From: an uncultured Burkholderiales bacterium
Lineage (GTDB): Bacteria; Pseudomonadota; Gammaproteobacteria; Burkholderiales; Burkholderiaceae_C
Assembly: GCA_903894995.1 (NCBI GenBank)
Contig: CAITSG010000175.1
Coordinates: 1 to 36,435 of the forward strand
DNA length: 36,435 nucleotides
Direction: 5' to 3'
A program made the translations under genes and the position numbers. Positions within the stretch are counted from its first letter, which is position 1; every line of letters starts with the position of its first letter. This document shows, in pieces, positions 16,581 through 25,140 of this stretch. Below the pieces are notes generated by a model, which had not been told where the DNA came from, ran no database searches, and worked only from the letters and a program-made list of their open reading frames with translations.

Positions 16581-16684
16581 TGTAGGTCGGTGCCTTCAGG
16601 TCCGACTTCTTCGGTGCACCACTGCCTTTTGAAAATGTCGCTTTGCGAAAAGACGCATGTCGGACCGTGAAGACCCGACCTACA
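16581..16684. repeat. REP-like inverted pair of a second family
   Basis: The left arm at 16581-16606 (TGTAGGTCGG...TCCGAC) and right arm at 16659-16684 (GTCGGA...CCGACCTACA) are imperfect reverse complements of about 26 bp separated by about 52 bp. Each arm is itself palindromic around a CTTCA/GAAG core. The arrangement and the terminal TGTAGG resemble the REP-like units at 10224-10491, but the core differs. It lies between convergent genes, a typical REP position, and could also act as a transcription end. Confidence 0.7.
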
Positions 16685-16717
16685 GGAGAACATCTGACCG
16701 TAAAGGCTCTTGGTCGC

Positions 16718-17041
16718 TCAAAAACTCACACGCCCGCGCCACATGTCGCGGTACATGACCCAGTCGCCCATGAAGCTGTAGAGCGGGCGCTTGAAGCTGG
16801 CGGGCTTGTTTTTCTCGAACACAAAGTGCCCGATCCAGGCGCAGCCGTAGCCACACAGCAAGGCATATAAAAAGTACTGGGGTTTGCCGGTCACGGCCAA
16901 CATGGCCAGACACATCAGACTCAAAGTGCTGCCCACAAAATGCATGCGGCGGCAGCTGCGGTTGCTGTGCTCGCTCAAATAAAAGTGGTAGAACTCGGCA
17001 AAACTGGCGTGCCGGAGTGCAGGTGTTTCAGCGGGGTTCAT
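16718..17041 (-). CDS. Mpo1-like / DUF962 membrane protein
   Basis: The 107-residue protein contains FYLSEHSNRSCRRMHFVGSTLSL followed by hydrophobic segments and IGHFVFEKNKPASFKRPLYSFMGDWVMYRDMW, the conserved core of DUF962/Mpo1-like proteins. Two or three membrane helices are predicted. The founding yeast member, Mpo1, is a dioxygenase acting on 2-hydroxy fatty acids; bacterial function is not established. The histidines in SEH, MHF and GHF are retained and could ligate iron. It is 18 nt downstream of the P450 gene, probably the last gene of the run that starts at the metY-like gene. Confidence 0.88.
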   Translation of the reverse strand: MNPAETPALRHASFAEFYHFYLSEHSNRSCRRMHFVGSTLSLMCLAMLAVTGKPQYFLYALLCGYGCAWIGHFVFEKNKPASFKRPLYSFMGDWVMYRDMWRGRVSF

Positions 17042-17059
17042 GGTGTGTCTCCTGGGGTG

Positions 17060-18388
17060 TTATGGGATTGAAAACGGTGCGTGCAAAAAGCCCCGAAACC
17101 GGGCGCGGCCGCCACGCACAGGCGCTTGCGTGAGCTGGTAATTTGGAAAGCGCTGCAAAAAGCGGCCAATCGCGATGCGGCCTTCCAAACGCGCCAGGCT
17201 CAGGCCCGCGCACTGGTGCACCCCAAAACCAAAAGCCAGGTGCTTGTTGCCGGTGCGGCGCAGGTCCAGTTGTTCGGGGTTCTCGTAAACGGCAGGGTCG
17301 CGGTTGGCCGCGCCAATGCACAGCGTGACGAAGGCGCCGGCGGGCAAGTCGACGCCGTTGACCTGGGTGGCCTGAACTGCGCGGCGATTGCTCAGTTGGT
17401 TGGACGATTCAAAGCGTAAAAACTCGTCCACGGCCAGGCCCATGATTTGTTCCCGTTCTTCGTCGCTGGCCGCTTGTTTCAGGTCGGCCTTGAGCTGTTC
17501 GCGCTGCTCGGGCCATTCCTGCAGGCTGATGAGCGCGTTACCAATCAGGTTGGTGGTGGTTTCGTGCCCGGCGTTGAGGAGGAACACGCAGTTTTGCAGC
17601 AGCTCGACTTCGCTGAGAGCGTCGCCATTTTCCTCACCCTGGATCAGCCGGGTCAGCACATCGTGCTCCGGGTCACCCGGATGCAATAGGCGATCTGCCA
17701 CCAATTTGCGCAGGTAGGCCAGAAACTCGCTCACGCTGCGGTTGCCCAGCGATTCTTGTTCAGGGCTCAGGGCGGGCTCCAGCGCCCCCAATATGGCCAG
17801 TGACCAGCCGCGCAAAGGTTCGCGCTCGGCGTGCGGCACGCCCAGCAGGTTGCCGATGATCTCGACTGGAATGGCCGAGGCAAAGTCCTCGATCAGGTCC
17901 CCACCGCCTTGCGCCTCGATCTTGTCCAGCAGGCTGTCCACCAGCAGCACCAAGCCGGGCTCCATGGCTTCGATGGCCCGGCGGGTGAGCGCCCCCATGA
18001 TCAAGCGGCGCACCCGGGTGTGCAGGGGCGGGTCGTTGAAGACCAGGCTGCTCGTGTGGTGCTCAAACAGCGGGGAGACGCCACTGCATGTGGCGTAGGG
18101 CGGCTGGTTGAAGGGCGCGTGGTTGTATTTGGGGCCGAATTCGACCTGCTTGTCAGAGCTGAAGACCTTGGCGTCGCGGTACACCGCCACCAGATCGGCG
18201 TGGCGAGTGAGGAAATACGAGCCATCGGGCATGCGCTTGAAAGGCTCGGCTTCGCGCAGCGCGACATAGACCGGGTACGGGTTGTCCAGAAAGTCGCGCG
18301 GCAAGGCCCGCAGGTCCAGCGATTGGGCTATTTGCTTGGCCCTCTCGGCCGACAAGGGCGGGGTGATGTGTGCAGTCAGTGTGTTCAT
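17060..18388 (-). CDS. Cytochrome P450
   Basis: The 442-residue soluble bacterial P450 has the oxygen-binding I-helix motif AGHETT at 273-278. The ExxR motif is EFLR at 322-325, and the haem-binding loop is FGFGVHQCAGLSLARLE with Cys393 as the thiolate ligand. It should bind haem and hydroxylate a small molecule with electrons from a ferredoxin system. No ferredoxin or reductase gene lies nearby, so partners must be elsewhere. It has no membrane anchor. It is 41 nt downstream of an alpha/beta hydrolase gene and 18 nt upstream of the DUF962 gene. The substrate is unknown; the SRS-region sequence (YNHAPFNQPPYAT) does not allow a family call. Confidence 0.95.
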   Translation of the reverse strand: MNTLTAHITPPLSAERAKQIAQSLDLRALPRDFLDNPYPVYVALREAEPFKRMPDGSYFLTRHADLVAVYRDAKVFSSDKQVEFGPKYNHAPFNQPPYATCSGVSPLFEHHTSSLVFNDPPLHTRVRRLIMGALTRRAIEAMEPGLVLLVDSLLDKIEAQGGGDLIEDFASAIPVEIIGNLLGVPHAEREPLRGWSLAILGALEPALSPEQESLGNRSVSEFLAYLRKLVADRLLHPGDPEHDVLTRLIQGEENGDALSEVELLQNCVFLLNAGHETTTNLIGNALISLQEWPEQREQLKADLKQAASDEEREQIMGLAVDEFLRFESSNQLSNRRAVQATQVNGVDLPAGAFVTLCIGAANRDPAVYENPEQLDLRRTGNKHLAFGFGVHQCAGLSLARLEGRIAIGRFLQRFPNYQLTQAPVRGGRARFRGFLHAPFSIP

Positions 18389-18429
18389 GTTTTAAAAAGC
18401 GCACCCTTGTGCGCGAATGGCCGTTCAGC

Positions 18430-19248
18430 TCACGGTTTCAAAAAATCCTTGAGAGCTTGCAACACGCCATCGGGTGCTTCGGTCATGAGTGAATGGCCTG
18501 CGGGCAGCTTGACCACTTTGGCCTTTGGGCAAATGTCAATCAGGCTTTGTGCGGCCTTGGGCGGCGTCATCTGGTCGGCGTTGCCCAGCACAAACAGGGT
18601 GGGGCAGGCCACTTGCGGCATGGCGGCTTCTGCACCACGGTAGTCGTCGCAGGCCTTGAAGCCGGTGTGGAACACGTTGACTTGTGTGTTGCTGGCCAGC
18701 ACGCGGCGCATCAGCGCCTTGCTGCCGCCATAAAGCCAGGTGCCGGGGCCCAAGGCCGAAGGCGGTGGGGCTAACGTGGAATGCGAAAAACTGTTGACCA
18801 TGTCAATCGCCTTGAACGGGGCGCTGATCGACTGTTCGAGCAGGGCGGGCGACACGCGCATGGGGTAGGCCGTGCCCACCATCACCAGGTGGCTGATGCG
18901 CCCCGGGTGCGATGCCGCGTCTCGGGCGGTGGCTTCGAGCGCGATGAGCGAGCCAAAGCTGTGGCCGATCAACGCGGCTTTTTCGATCTTCAGTGCATCG
19001 AGCAAGGCGATGACGGTGTCGGCGGCTTCTTCCACGCTTTGGGGCGGTGTGCCTTCGCTTTTGCAGTGCCCCGGCAGGTCAATGGCCAGCACGTTCCAGC
19101 CGTGGTGCGCCATGTAGCGGGTTTGCAAGATCCAGACGCTGTGGTCGTTGAGCACGCCGTGGATGAACACGGCGGTGGGCTGCGCGGGGTTGAAGGGCTT
19201 GCCGCCGGTGTAGGCGTACAGCGGGTGTGTGGGCAGTTGGATGTGCAT
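18430..19248 (-). CDS. Alpha/beta hydrolase
   Basis: The 272-residue protein has a complete alpha/beta-hydrolase set: oxyanion-hole HG at 30-31, nucleophile Ser97 in GHSFGS, acid Asp225 in LGNADQMTPP and His252 in PAGHSLM. No signal peptide is seen, so it is probably cytoplasmic. It is an esterase/lipase-like enzyme of unknown substrate. It starts 13 nt downstream of ypeA and lies 41 nt before the P450 gene, so it may act on the same compound as the P450, but this is inference from position only. Confidence 0.92.
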   Translation of the reverse strand: MHIQLPTHPLYAYTGGKPFNPAQPTAVFIHGVLNDHSVWILQTRYMAHHGWNVLAIDLPGHCKSEGTPPQSVEEAADTVIALLDALKIEKAALIGHSFGSLIALEATARDAASHPGRISHLVMVGTAYPMRVSPALLEQSISAPFKAIDMVNSFSHSTLAPPPSALGPGTWLYGGSKALMRRVLASNTQVNVFHTGFKACDDYRGAEAAMPQVACPTLFVLGNADQMTPPKAAQSLIDICPKAKVVKLPAGHSLMTEAPDGVLQALKDFLKP

Positions 19249-19261
19249 GATTTTGGGGTGT

Positions 19262-19687
19262 TCAATGGTCCGGGATCAGGCGTTTGCCCATGCTGACGAC
19301 CTGGTCGTCGCGGTAACCCAGTGATTCGTAAAAAGCCAGCACTTGGGCGTTGCTGGCACGCACTTGCAAATTGATTTTGGGGCAGCCCGAGGCCAGCAAC
19401 AGGGCTTCGCCGTGCTGCATCATGGCCTTGGCGTGACCTTGCCTTTGGTGGTCCGGCGAGACGGCCAGGTAGTTCACCCAGCCGCGATGGCCTTCGTAGC
19501 CGAACATGGCGCTGGCCATCAAGCGACCCTGTACTTCGCCCACCAAAAACAGGTCCGGGCGCACTTGCAGTTTGCGGGCGATGTCTTTGTAGGGGTCGTT
19601 CCAGGGGCGGGTCAAGTCGCAGGCTTGCCACAAAGCCACCACGTCGGCTTCGTCGGAGGTTTGGTAGGCGCGGATGAGCATGGTCAT
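19262..19687 (-). CDS. ypeA: GNAT-family acetyltransferase YpeA
   Basis: The 141-residue protein resembles E. coli YpeA throughout: LWQACDLTRPWNDPYKDI at the N-terminus, LFLVGEV, GYEGHRGWVNYLAVSPDHQRQG with the acetyl-CoA-binding loop, GCPKINLQVR, and a closing YRDDQVVSMGKRLI. It should transfer an acetyl group from acetyl-CoA to an unknown acceptor. The start ATG overlaps the stop of the upstream metY-like gene in an ATGA arrangement, so translation is probably coupled. A second ATG two codons in (19681) is an alternative start. Confidence 0.93.
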   Translation of the reverse strand: MTMLIRAYQTSDEADVVALWQACDLTRPWNDPYKDIARKLQVRPDLFLVGEVQGRLMASAMFGYEGHRGWVNYLAVSPDHQRQGHAKAMMQHGEALLLASGCPKINLQVRASNAQVLAFYESLGYRDDQVVSMGKRLIPDH

Positions 19688-20982
19688 GAGGCCTTTTCAG
19701 CGGCCTTGAGGGCTTTTTTAAGATCGTCAATCAAATCGGCTGGGTCTTCCAGACCAATCGACAGCCTGATCGTGCCCGGGCCAATGCCGCTGGCTCCCAG
19801 AGCCTCGTCGCTCATGCGGAAATGCGTGGTGCTGGCCGGGTGGATCACCAGGCTGCGGCAGTCGCCCACATTGGCCAGGTGGCTGAACACTTTCAGGGCT
19901 TCGATGAACTTTTGGCCTTGGGCTCGGCTGCCTTTGATGTCGAAGCTGAACACCGAGCCCGCGCCGCGTGGCAAGAGCTTTTGCGCCAAGGCGTGAGACG
20001 GGTGGCTCTCCAGCAAGGGGTGGCCCACACGGCTGACCAGCGGGTGCGCGGCCAGAAACTCGACCACTTTGGCGGTGTTCTCCATGTGCCGGGCCATTCG
20101 CAGGGGCAGGGTTTCGATGCCTTGCAAGATCAGCCAGGCGGTGTGCGGGCTCATGCAGGCACCAAAGTCGCGCAGTCCCTCGCGCCGCGCCCGCAGCAAA
20201 AAGGCACCCACGGTGCTTTCTTCGCTGAACACCATGTTGTGAAAGCCTTCATAGGCTTGGCTCAGTTCGGCAAACTTGCCCGATTTGTCCCAGTCAAAGC
20301 TGCCGCCATCGACCACCAAGCCGCCCACCACGGTGCCGTGGCCCGACAAAAATTTGGTGGCCGAGTGGTAAACAAGGTCTGCACCGTGGTCAAAAGGTTT
20401 GATGAGCCAGGGTGAGGTGAGGGTGGAGTCCACCAGCAGTGGCACGCCCGCTTCGTGGGCGATGGCGCTCACGGCCTCGATGTCCAGCACGTCCATGCCG
20501 GGGTTGCCCACGGTTTCGCCAAAAAAGAGTTTGGTGTCGGGTTGCACAGCGGCGCGCCAGGCGTCCAGGTCGCCGGGTTTGACAAACGTGGTGCGGATGC
20601 CAAAGCGGCTCAGGGTGTAATGCAGCAGGTTGTGTGAACCGCCATACAAAGCCGACGAGGCCACGATGTGCGAGCCTGCACCCATGAGGGTGGCAATGGC
20701 CAGGTGCAATGCCGCTTGTCCACTGGATGTGGAGATGGCGCCAATACCGCCTTCAAGGGCCGAGATGCGCTGCTCCAGCACCGCGTTGGTGGGGTTGCTG
20801 ATGCGGCTGTAAACATGGCCGGGACGCTCGAGGTTAAACAGCGCTGCGGCTTGGTCTGAGGACTCGAAAACAAATGAGGTGGTCAGGTGGATGGGCGTGG
20901 CCCGTGCGCCCGTGCTCGGGTCAGGCGCTGCACCTGCATGCAGGGCCAAAGTGTCAAAACCGGGATCGCTGTAACCAGCCAT
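19684..20982 (-). CDS. metY: O-acetylhomoserine aminocarboxypropyltransferase / sulfhydrylase (PLP enzyme)
   Basis: The 432-residue protein belongs to the Cys/Met metabolism PLP enzymes. Lys210 in HSATKFLSGHG is the Schiff-base lysine. Other signatures are FDTLALHAGAAPDP, TTSFVFES, YSRISNPTNAVLEQRISALEGG and GDCRSLVIHPASTTH. The length, over 420 residues, and the FDTLALHAG start favour the MetY (O-acetylhomoserine sulfhydrylase) branch over the shorter cystathionine lyases. It would make homocysteine directly from O-acetylhomoserine and sulfide. The ATG at 20982 is preceded by GGAG at good spacing. It is first in a same-strand run of five genes. Confidence 0.92.
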   Translation of the reverse strand: MAGYSDPGFDTLALHAGAAPDPSTGARATPIHLTTSFVFESSDQAAALFNLERPGHVYSRISNPTNAVLEQRISALEGGIGAISTSSGQAALHLAIATLMGAGSHIVASSALYGGSHNLLHYTLSRFGIRTTFVKPGDLDAWRAAVQPDTKLFFGETVGNPGMDVLDIEAVSAIAHEAGVPLLVDSTLTSPWLIKPFDHGADLVYHSATKFLSGHGTVVGGLVVDGGSFDWDKSGKFAELSQAYEGFHNMVFSEESTVGAFLLRARREGLRDFGACMSPHTAWLILQGIETLPLRMARHMENTAKVVEFLAAHPLVSRVGHPLLESHPSHALAQKLLPRGAGSVFSFDIKGSRAQGQKFIEALKVFSHLANVGDCRSLVIHPASTTHFRMSDEALGASGIGPGTIRLSIGLEDPADLIDDLKKALKAAEKAS

Positions 20983-21025
20983 GGGGAGTCTCCGAAAAAA
21001 GATCGCATCAGCCAAGGTCGGTGGC

Positions 21026-21054
21026 TGGGCAGGGGGTTCATTGTGGGCTATATT
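21026..21054 (+). promoter_or_regulatory. Candidate sigma-70 promoter for the CBS-domain gene
   Basis: TGGGCA at 21026-21031 and TATATT at 21049-21054 are separated by exactly 17 bp and lie about 40 bp before the ATG at 21095. The -10 is a good match and the -35 keeps 4 of 6 consensus bases. This is an inference from motif match only. Confidence 0.4.
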
Positions 21055-21094
21055 AATTCTTCACGAGTCACATTTTGGCCAGAGGAGACACCCC

Positions 21095-21553
21095 ATGAAA
21101 GTCATCGATATTCTGCGCGTCAAAGGCAGCACTTTGTTCACCGTCAAACCCGATGAACTGCTGGCCACCGCCTTGAATGCCATGGCCGAAAAAGACATCG
21201 GTTCTTTGGTCGTCATGTCACAGGGCCAACTTGTGGGTATGTTGACTTTTCGTGAGGTGATCCAGCAAGTGGTCAAAAATGGCGGTCAAGTGGGCCAGAC
21301 CACGGTCCAAGAGGCCATGGACACTCAGCCCTTGACGTGCGCCAGCGAGACGGACCTCGATGATGTGCGCCGCATCATGCTCGAGCGCCATGCCCGCTAC
21401 ATGCCCATCTTGGATGCGCATGTGCTCATGGGCGTCATCAGCTTTTACGACGTCGCCAAGGCCGTGGTGGAGAGTCAGGATTTTGAAAACAAAATGCTGA
21501 AAGCCTATATTCGCGATTGGCCAAGTCAGGAAAGCACCACGGCCCCCACCTGA
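21095..21553 (+). CDS. Tandem CBS-domain protein
   Basis: The 152-residue protein consists of two CBS domains with little else. The first spans about 8-65 (MAEKDIGSLVVMSQGQLVGMLTFREV) and the second about 77-130 (RHARYMPILDAHVLMGVISFYDV). CBS pairs bind adenosine nucleotides such as AMP, ATP or SAM and act as energy or metabolite sensors. The ATG at 21095 is preceded by AGAGGAG at good spacing and was chosen over an in-frame extension reaching into the metY promoter region. It is transcribed divergently from the metY-like gene and toward the type I secretion operon 175 bp away. A partner is not identifiable. Confidence 0.93.
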   Translation: MKVIDILRVKGSTLFTVKPDELLATALNAMAEKDIGSLVVMSQGQLVGMLTFREVIQQVVKNGGQVGQTTVQEAMDTQPLTCASETDLDDVRRIMLERHARYMPILDAHVLMGVISFYDVAKAVVESQDFENKMLKAYIRDWPSQESTTAPT

Positions 21554-21640
21554 TCCACTTTGCAACCCCGGCATCTCGCACATGGGGTGATGGCCAAGCC
21601 GAGGGCCCCCAGCTTTTTTGCTTGCTGGTGACATGACTTT

Positions 21641-21659
21641 GGGCATTTTTTAAATGCCC
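21641..21659. terminator. Short inverted repeat after the CBS gene, weak terminator or operator
   Basis: GGGCATTT-TTT-AAATGCCC is a perfect 8-bp stem with a 3-nt loop, 87 bp after the CBS-gene stop and 69 bp before the secretion operon. The expected U-run after the stem is missing, so termination would be weak. It could equally be a protein-binding palindrome. Confidence 0.4.
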
Positions 21660-21683
21660 ATTAAGTATTCTCGTGCAATAATA

Positions 21684-21729
21684 TTTGAGTACTAAACTAA
21701 TAAAACACTTAAAAGTGATTTTACTCAAA
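21684..21729 (+). promoter_or_regulatory. Nested inverted repeat reaching the start codon of the secretion operon
   Basis: TTTGAGTA at 21684-21691 pairs exactly with TACTCAAA at 21722-21729, whose last base is the A of the first ATG. Inside lies CACTT-AA-AAGTG at 21706-21717. The 46-bp element is strongly AT-rich. Only a weak AAGTGA at 21713-21718, within the structure, could act as a ribosome-binding site. As RNA it could hide the start region, thermometer-like; as DNA it could be an operator. No function is proven. Confidence 0.5.
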
Positions 21730-22976
21730 TGATCCCACGTAAAGTTTGGCAAGCCAGTTTGGTGTTCACGGCCCTGCTGGGGGGCTGGCCCGGTGTTTCT
21801 GTGGCCACGGAGTTAAGACTGGCCAATGCACTGAGCCAGGCGGCAAACCACCACCCGAGCGTGAAAGCCAAGCAGTCCGAGGTGCAGGCGGCGCAGGCCG
21901 ATCTGGAAACGGCCAAGTGGTCGCGCTTCCCCACCGTGAGCACCGAAGCCACCACTTCGGGTGGACGCCCTCAAGCAGCCTTGCTGGTGCAGCAGCCGCT
22001 TTGGGCGGGCGGCAAAATTGACGCCCAAAACCGTTTGGCACAGGCCCAAGTAACGCTGGTTGAGGCGGGTCTGCAGGACACCCGCAACAGCCTGATGCAA
22101 CAAACGGGACAGCAGTTTTTCGAAGTACTGCGCTGGCATCAACGTCTGGACGTGGCCCGCAAAACCGAAGATGAGCACCGCAAGCTGCTGGAGTTGATCC
22201 AACGCCGTGTGGAGGCCGATATCAGCCCCTTGACCGATCAGGTGCTGACTTCTGCGCGTTTTCATCAAGCCGTGTCCGAGCGCATCCAGTTTGACCGCTC
22301 CATGCAAACGGCGTTGTTGGCCCTGCAACAGTTAGTGGGCGAGCCCTACACGGGTTTGAAAGCACCTACCCGATTGGCCATGCCCAAAATGGACAAAGGT
22401 GTGGCCATTGAGGCGAGCAAATCTCACTCGGCCGAGTTGCTGCGCTGGCGCACCCAGCAAGAAGTGGCGCAAGCGCAAATCGACATGGCCCAAGCAGGCT
22501 TGTTCCCCACCGTGGCTTTGGCCCATCGCCACAACTTGGGCGCCAACAGCACTGCTGCACTGCCCAGCCGCACTTATTTGTCGCTGCAGTTCTCGCCCGG
22601 CCCGGGTTTATCGGCCCGCAGCGCTGCCGCTGCGGCCCGTTCGCGATTGGAAAACAGCCTGCAAAACACCGTGGTTTTTGAGCGCCAGCTGGAGCAGCAG
22701 GTGAGCACGGCCTTGGCCGAACTCGACGCCCTGGCCCAACAGGTCGAACCCGCCCGTTTGCTGGTTGCGGCCACAGAAGATGTGGTGGCCTCTTATTTGC
22801 GCCAGTACCAGATTGGCAAGAAGAACTGGCTGGATGTGCTCAACGCCCTGCGCGAGAGTGCTCAGGCCCATTACAGCGCGGCCGATGTGGCCTCCAGCAC
22901 CCAGTCGCTTCAGCTGCGCCTGATGCTGCTGACCGGCGTCATGAACGCCCAAGCGCTCGGCTTGATCCATGACTGA
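21729..22976 (+). CDS. TolC-family outer-membrane protein of a type I secretion system
   Basis: The 415-residue protein starts with a signal peptide cleaved near VSVA(26)-TE. It then has two TolC-type repeat halves rich in Gln/Ala helices: LANALSQAANHHPSVKAKQSEVQAAQADLETAKW and LLRWRTQQEVAQAQIDMAQAGLFPTVALAHRH. The mature protein should trimerise into the outer-membrane channel and periplasmic tunnel. It is the first gene of the operon; its stop overlaps the ABC gene by 8 nt. It resembles the LapE/AggA branch by context, but the sequence alone does not separate this from other T1SS TolC proteins. Translation may be controlled by the inverted repeat ending at its start codon. Confidence 0.9.
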   Translation: MIPRKVWQASLVFTALLGGWPGVSVATELRLANALSQAANHHPSVKAKQSEVQAAQADLETAKWSRFPTVSTEATTSGGRPQAALLVQQPLWAGGKIDAQNRLAQAQVTLVEAGLQDTRNSLMQQTGQQFFEVLRWHQRLDVARKTEDEHRKLLELIQRRVEADISPLTDQVLTSARFHQAVSERIQFDRSMQTALLALQQLVGEPYTGLKAPTRLAMPKMDKGVAIEASKSHSAELLRWRTQQEVAQAQIDMAQAGLFPTVALAHRHNLGANSTAALPSRTYLSLQFSPGPGLSARSAAAAARSRLENSLQNTVVFERQLEQQVSTALAELDALAQQVEPARLLVAATEDVVASYLRQYQIGKKNWLDVLNALRESAQAHYSAADVASSTQSLQLRLMLLTGVMNAQALGLIHD

Positions 22977-25140
22977 ACACGACAGCGCATCCAGCATGAT
23001 GCTGGACCGCAACCTGGCGGTGGTCTTGTCGCGTTTGGCAGGGCTTTTGGGCCAGGCTGTGCCTGCGCACCGTTTTGGCATGATGTCGCGCACCACCGAT
23101 GGCCTGATGGTCGACCACCTCAGCCGCGAGGAGCGGGTCAAAGCGTGGTGGTTGGGCCGCTTTCCCACGGCGCACATCCATGCGGTAGACCCCAAAAACC
23201 TCAAGCCTGCTGATTTTCCGCTGCTTTGGGTGGGCTCTGAAGGCGAGCAGGTCTTGTTGGTGCGCGGCGGCTCCGGCCGTCACCGCCTGACCTGCCAGGA
23301 CCCCGAGGGCCACCCCTGCGTGTTGCCCATGGCCGATGCGCGGCAAGGCCGCTTGTTGAAGCTGAGCATCATGCCTGCTCGCCCGGGGGAGTCGGGACAC
23401 CGTGCCCTGAGCGCGACCGACTGGTTTGCCACCTCGATTCGGCGTTACCGCTCGGTGTTTTTTGAAGCCGTGGTGGCCACCTGCGTGATCAGCCTGGTGG
23501 GGCTGGTGGCGGCTTTGTATTCGATGCAGGTCTACGACCGGGTGATCCCGACCAAGGGCTATGCCACCTTGTGGGTGCTGACGATTGGCGTGGGCATCGC
23601 CATCCTCATCGAGTTGGTGCTCAAGCAGGTGCGGGCCTTCATGGTGGACCGGGCGTGCAAAGCCATTGATCAGGAGTTGTCGGCGGTCTTTTTTGGCAAA
23701 GCGCTGGACATCCGCATGGACGCGCGTCCGAACACGGTGGGCACCTTCGCATCGCAAATCCGGCATTTCGAATCGGTGCGCAATTTCCTGACCTCCTCGA
23801 GCCTGTTCATCATGGCCGACTTGCCTTTTGCCATTTTGTTTGTGGGGGTGATCGCCATCATTGCCGGCCCGGTGGCCCTGGTGCCCATCGTGGCGGTGCC
23901 CTTGGCAGTGCTGGCGGGCATGGCGTTTCGCGGGCCGATTGAGCTGTACACCGGTCTGCACATGAAGGAGTCGAACGAAAAAAACGGCTTGCTGATCGAG
24001 GCCATCGATGGCATTGAAGCGGTCAAGGCCGCCAATGCCGAGTGGAAGATGCTGGACCGCTGGCGCAGCATGACCGCGACCATGGCCGACAGCGAGCTGA
24101 AAATGCGCCAGTTCTCCACCTTGTCGAGCAACCTGACACAAACCATTCAGCAACTGAGCTACGCAGGCATGATCGCCGCTGGAGCCTATGCCATCAATGC
24201 CGGGCACCTGACCATGGGTGGCTTGATCGCTTGCTCGATCATCTCGGGCCGCGCCTTGTCGCCGGTGGCGCAGTTGCCGGGCCTGATCGTGCAGTGGCAG
24301 CACGCCAAAATCGCGCTCAAATCGCTCAACGGCATCATGGCCATGCCCAGTGAGCGCGAGCAAAGCGAACGCCTGGTGGTGCCCGAGCTGTGCCGGGGCG
24401 AGATCAAATTGAACAAGGCCACGTTTACGTATGCCAAAGACCTGCCGGGTCTGGAAGTGGCCCAGTTGCAAATCGAGCCCGGCGACCGGGTCGCCATTTT
24501 GGGTTCGGTGGGCTCGGGCAAAACCACCTTGGTCAAACTGTTGTCAGGCTTGTTCAAGCCCACCTCGGGGCAGGTTTACCTGGACCAGGTGGACATGGTC
24601 CATCTGGCCCCCGAATTCGTGCGCGAACATGTGGGCTATTTGCCCCAGGATGTGCGCCTGTTCAACGGCACCCTGCGGCACAACCTGACCCTGGGATTGC
24701 CCTTGCCCAGTGACAGCCAGATTTTCAAGGCCGCCGCCATGACGGGCCTCGATCAGGTGATCCAAAACCACCCGATGGGCCTGGAGCTGCAAATCGCCGA
24801 AGGCGGGCGAGGCCTGTCTGGCGGTCAGCGGCAATTGGTGGGCCTGACCCGCATGTTGCTGGCCTCGCCCAAAATTTTGCTGCTCGATGAGCCCACCGCC
24901 TCCATGGATGCCAAGCTGGAAAACCGCGTGATGCAACACCTGTTTGAACACATGCCTACCGATTCGGCCATCGTGGTCGTCACCCACAAGCCCTCGGTGT
25001 TGAACTACGTGAGCCGCATTTTGGTGGTGGACAAAGGCCGCGTGGTACTGGACGGCCCGCGCGATGAGGTGCTCAACCGTTTGAGTCAGCCGGCCAGCAG
25101 CCGGCCTGTTTTCGCCAGCACCCAAGGAGCTGTGGCATGA
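22969..25140 (+). CDS. Type I secretion ABC transporter (permease-ATPase, LapB-like)
   Basis: The 723-residue protein has three parts. Residues 1-150 look like a peptidase-C39-like domain without the catalytic Cys, used in RTX exporters to hold the substrate rather than cut it. Residues about 160-430 are the membrane domain (FFEAVVATCVISLVGLVAALYSMQVYDRVIPTKGYATLWVL is typical). The ATPase domain has Walker A GSVGSGKTT at 512-520, signature LSGGQ at 616-620, and Walker B LLLDEP with Asp640-Glu641, followed by THKPS. It powers one-step export of an unfolded substrate with C-terminal secretion signal. It overlaps the TolC-like gene by 8 nt and the HlyD-like gene by 4 nt. The substrate is not in the window. 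Confidence 0.95.
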   Translation: MTEHDSASSMMLDRNLAVVLSRLAGLLGQAVPAHRFGMMSRTTDGLMVDHLSREERVKAWWLGRFPTAHIHAVDPKNLKPADFPLLWVGSEGEQVLLVRGGSGRHRLTCQDPEGHPCVLPMADARQGRLLKLSIMPARPGESGHRALSATDWFATSIRRYRSVFFEAVVATCVISLVGLVAALYSMQVYDRVIPTKGYATLWVLTIGVGIAILIELVLKQVRAFMVDRACKAIDQELSAVFFGKALDIRMDARPNTVGTFASQIRHFESVRNFLTSSSLFIMADLPFAILFVGVIAIIAGPVALVPIVAVPLAVLAGMAFRGPIELYTGLHMKESNEKNGLLIEAIDGIEAVKAANAEWKMLDRWRSMTATMADSELKMRQFSTLSSNLTQTIQQLSYAGMIAAGAYAINAGHLTMGGLIACSIISGRALSPVAQLPGLIVQWQHAKIALKSLNGIMAMPSEREQSERLVVPELCRGEIKLNKATFTYAKDLPGLEVAQLQIEPGDRVAILGSVGSGKTTLVKLLSGLFKPTSGQVYLDQVDMVHLAPEFVREHVGYLPQDVRLFNGTLRHNLTLGLPLPSDSQIFKAAAMTGLDQVIQNHPMGLELQIAEGGRGLSGGQRQLVGLTRMLLASPKILLLDEPTASMDAKLENRVMQHLFEHMPTDSAIVVVTHKPSVLNYVSRILVVDKGRVVLDGPRDEVLNRLSQPASSRPVFASTQGAVA

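Noticed and set aside
22939-24471. Long minus-strand open frame (510 codons) opposite the ABC exporter
   Set aside because: It is an antisense shadow of a clearly recognised ABC transporter; the product is His/Arg/Gln-rich with no domain.
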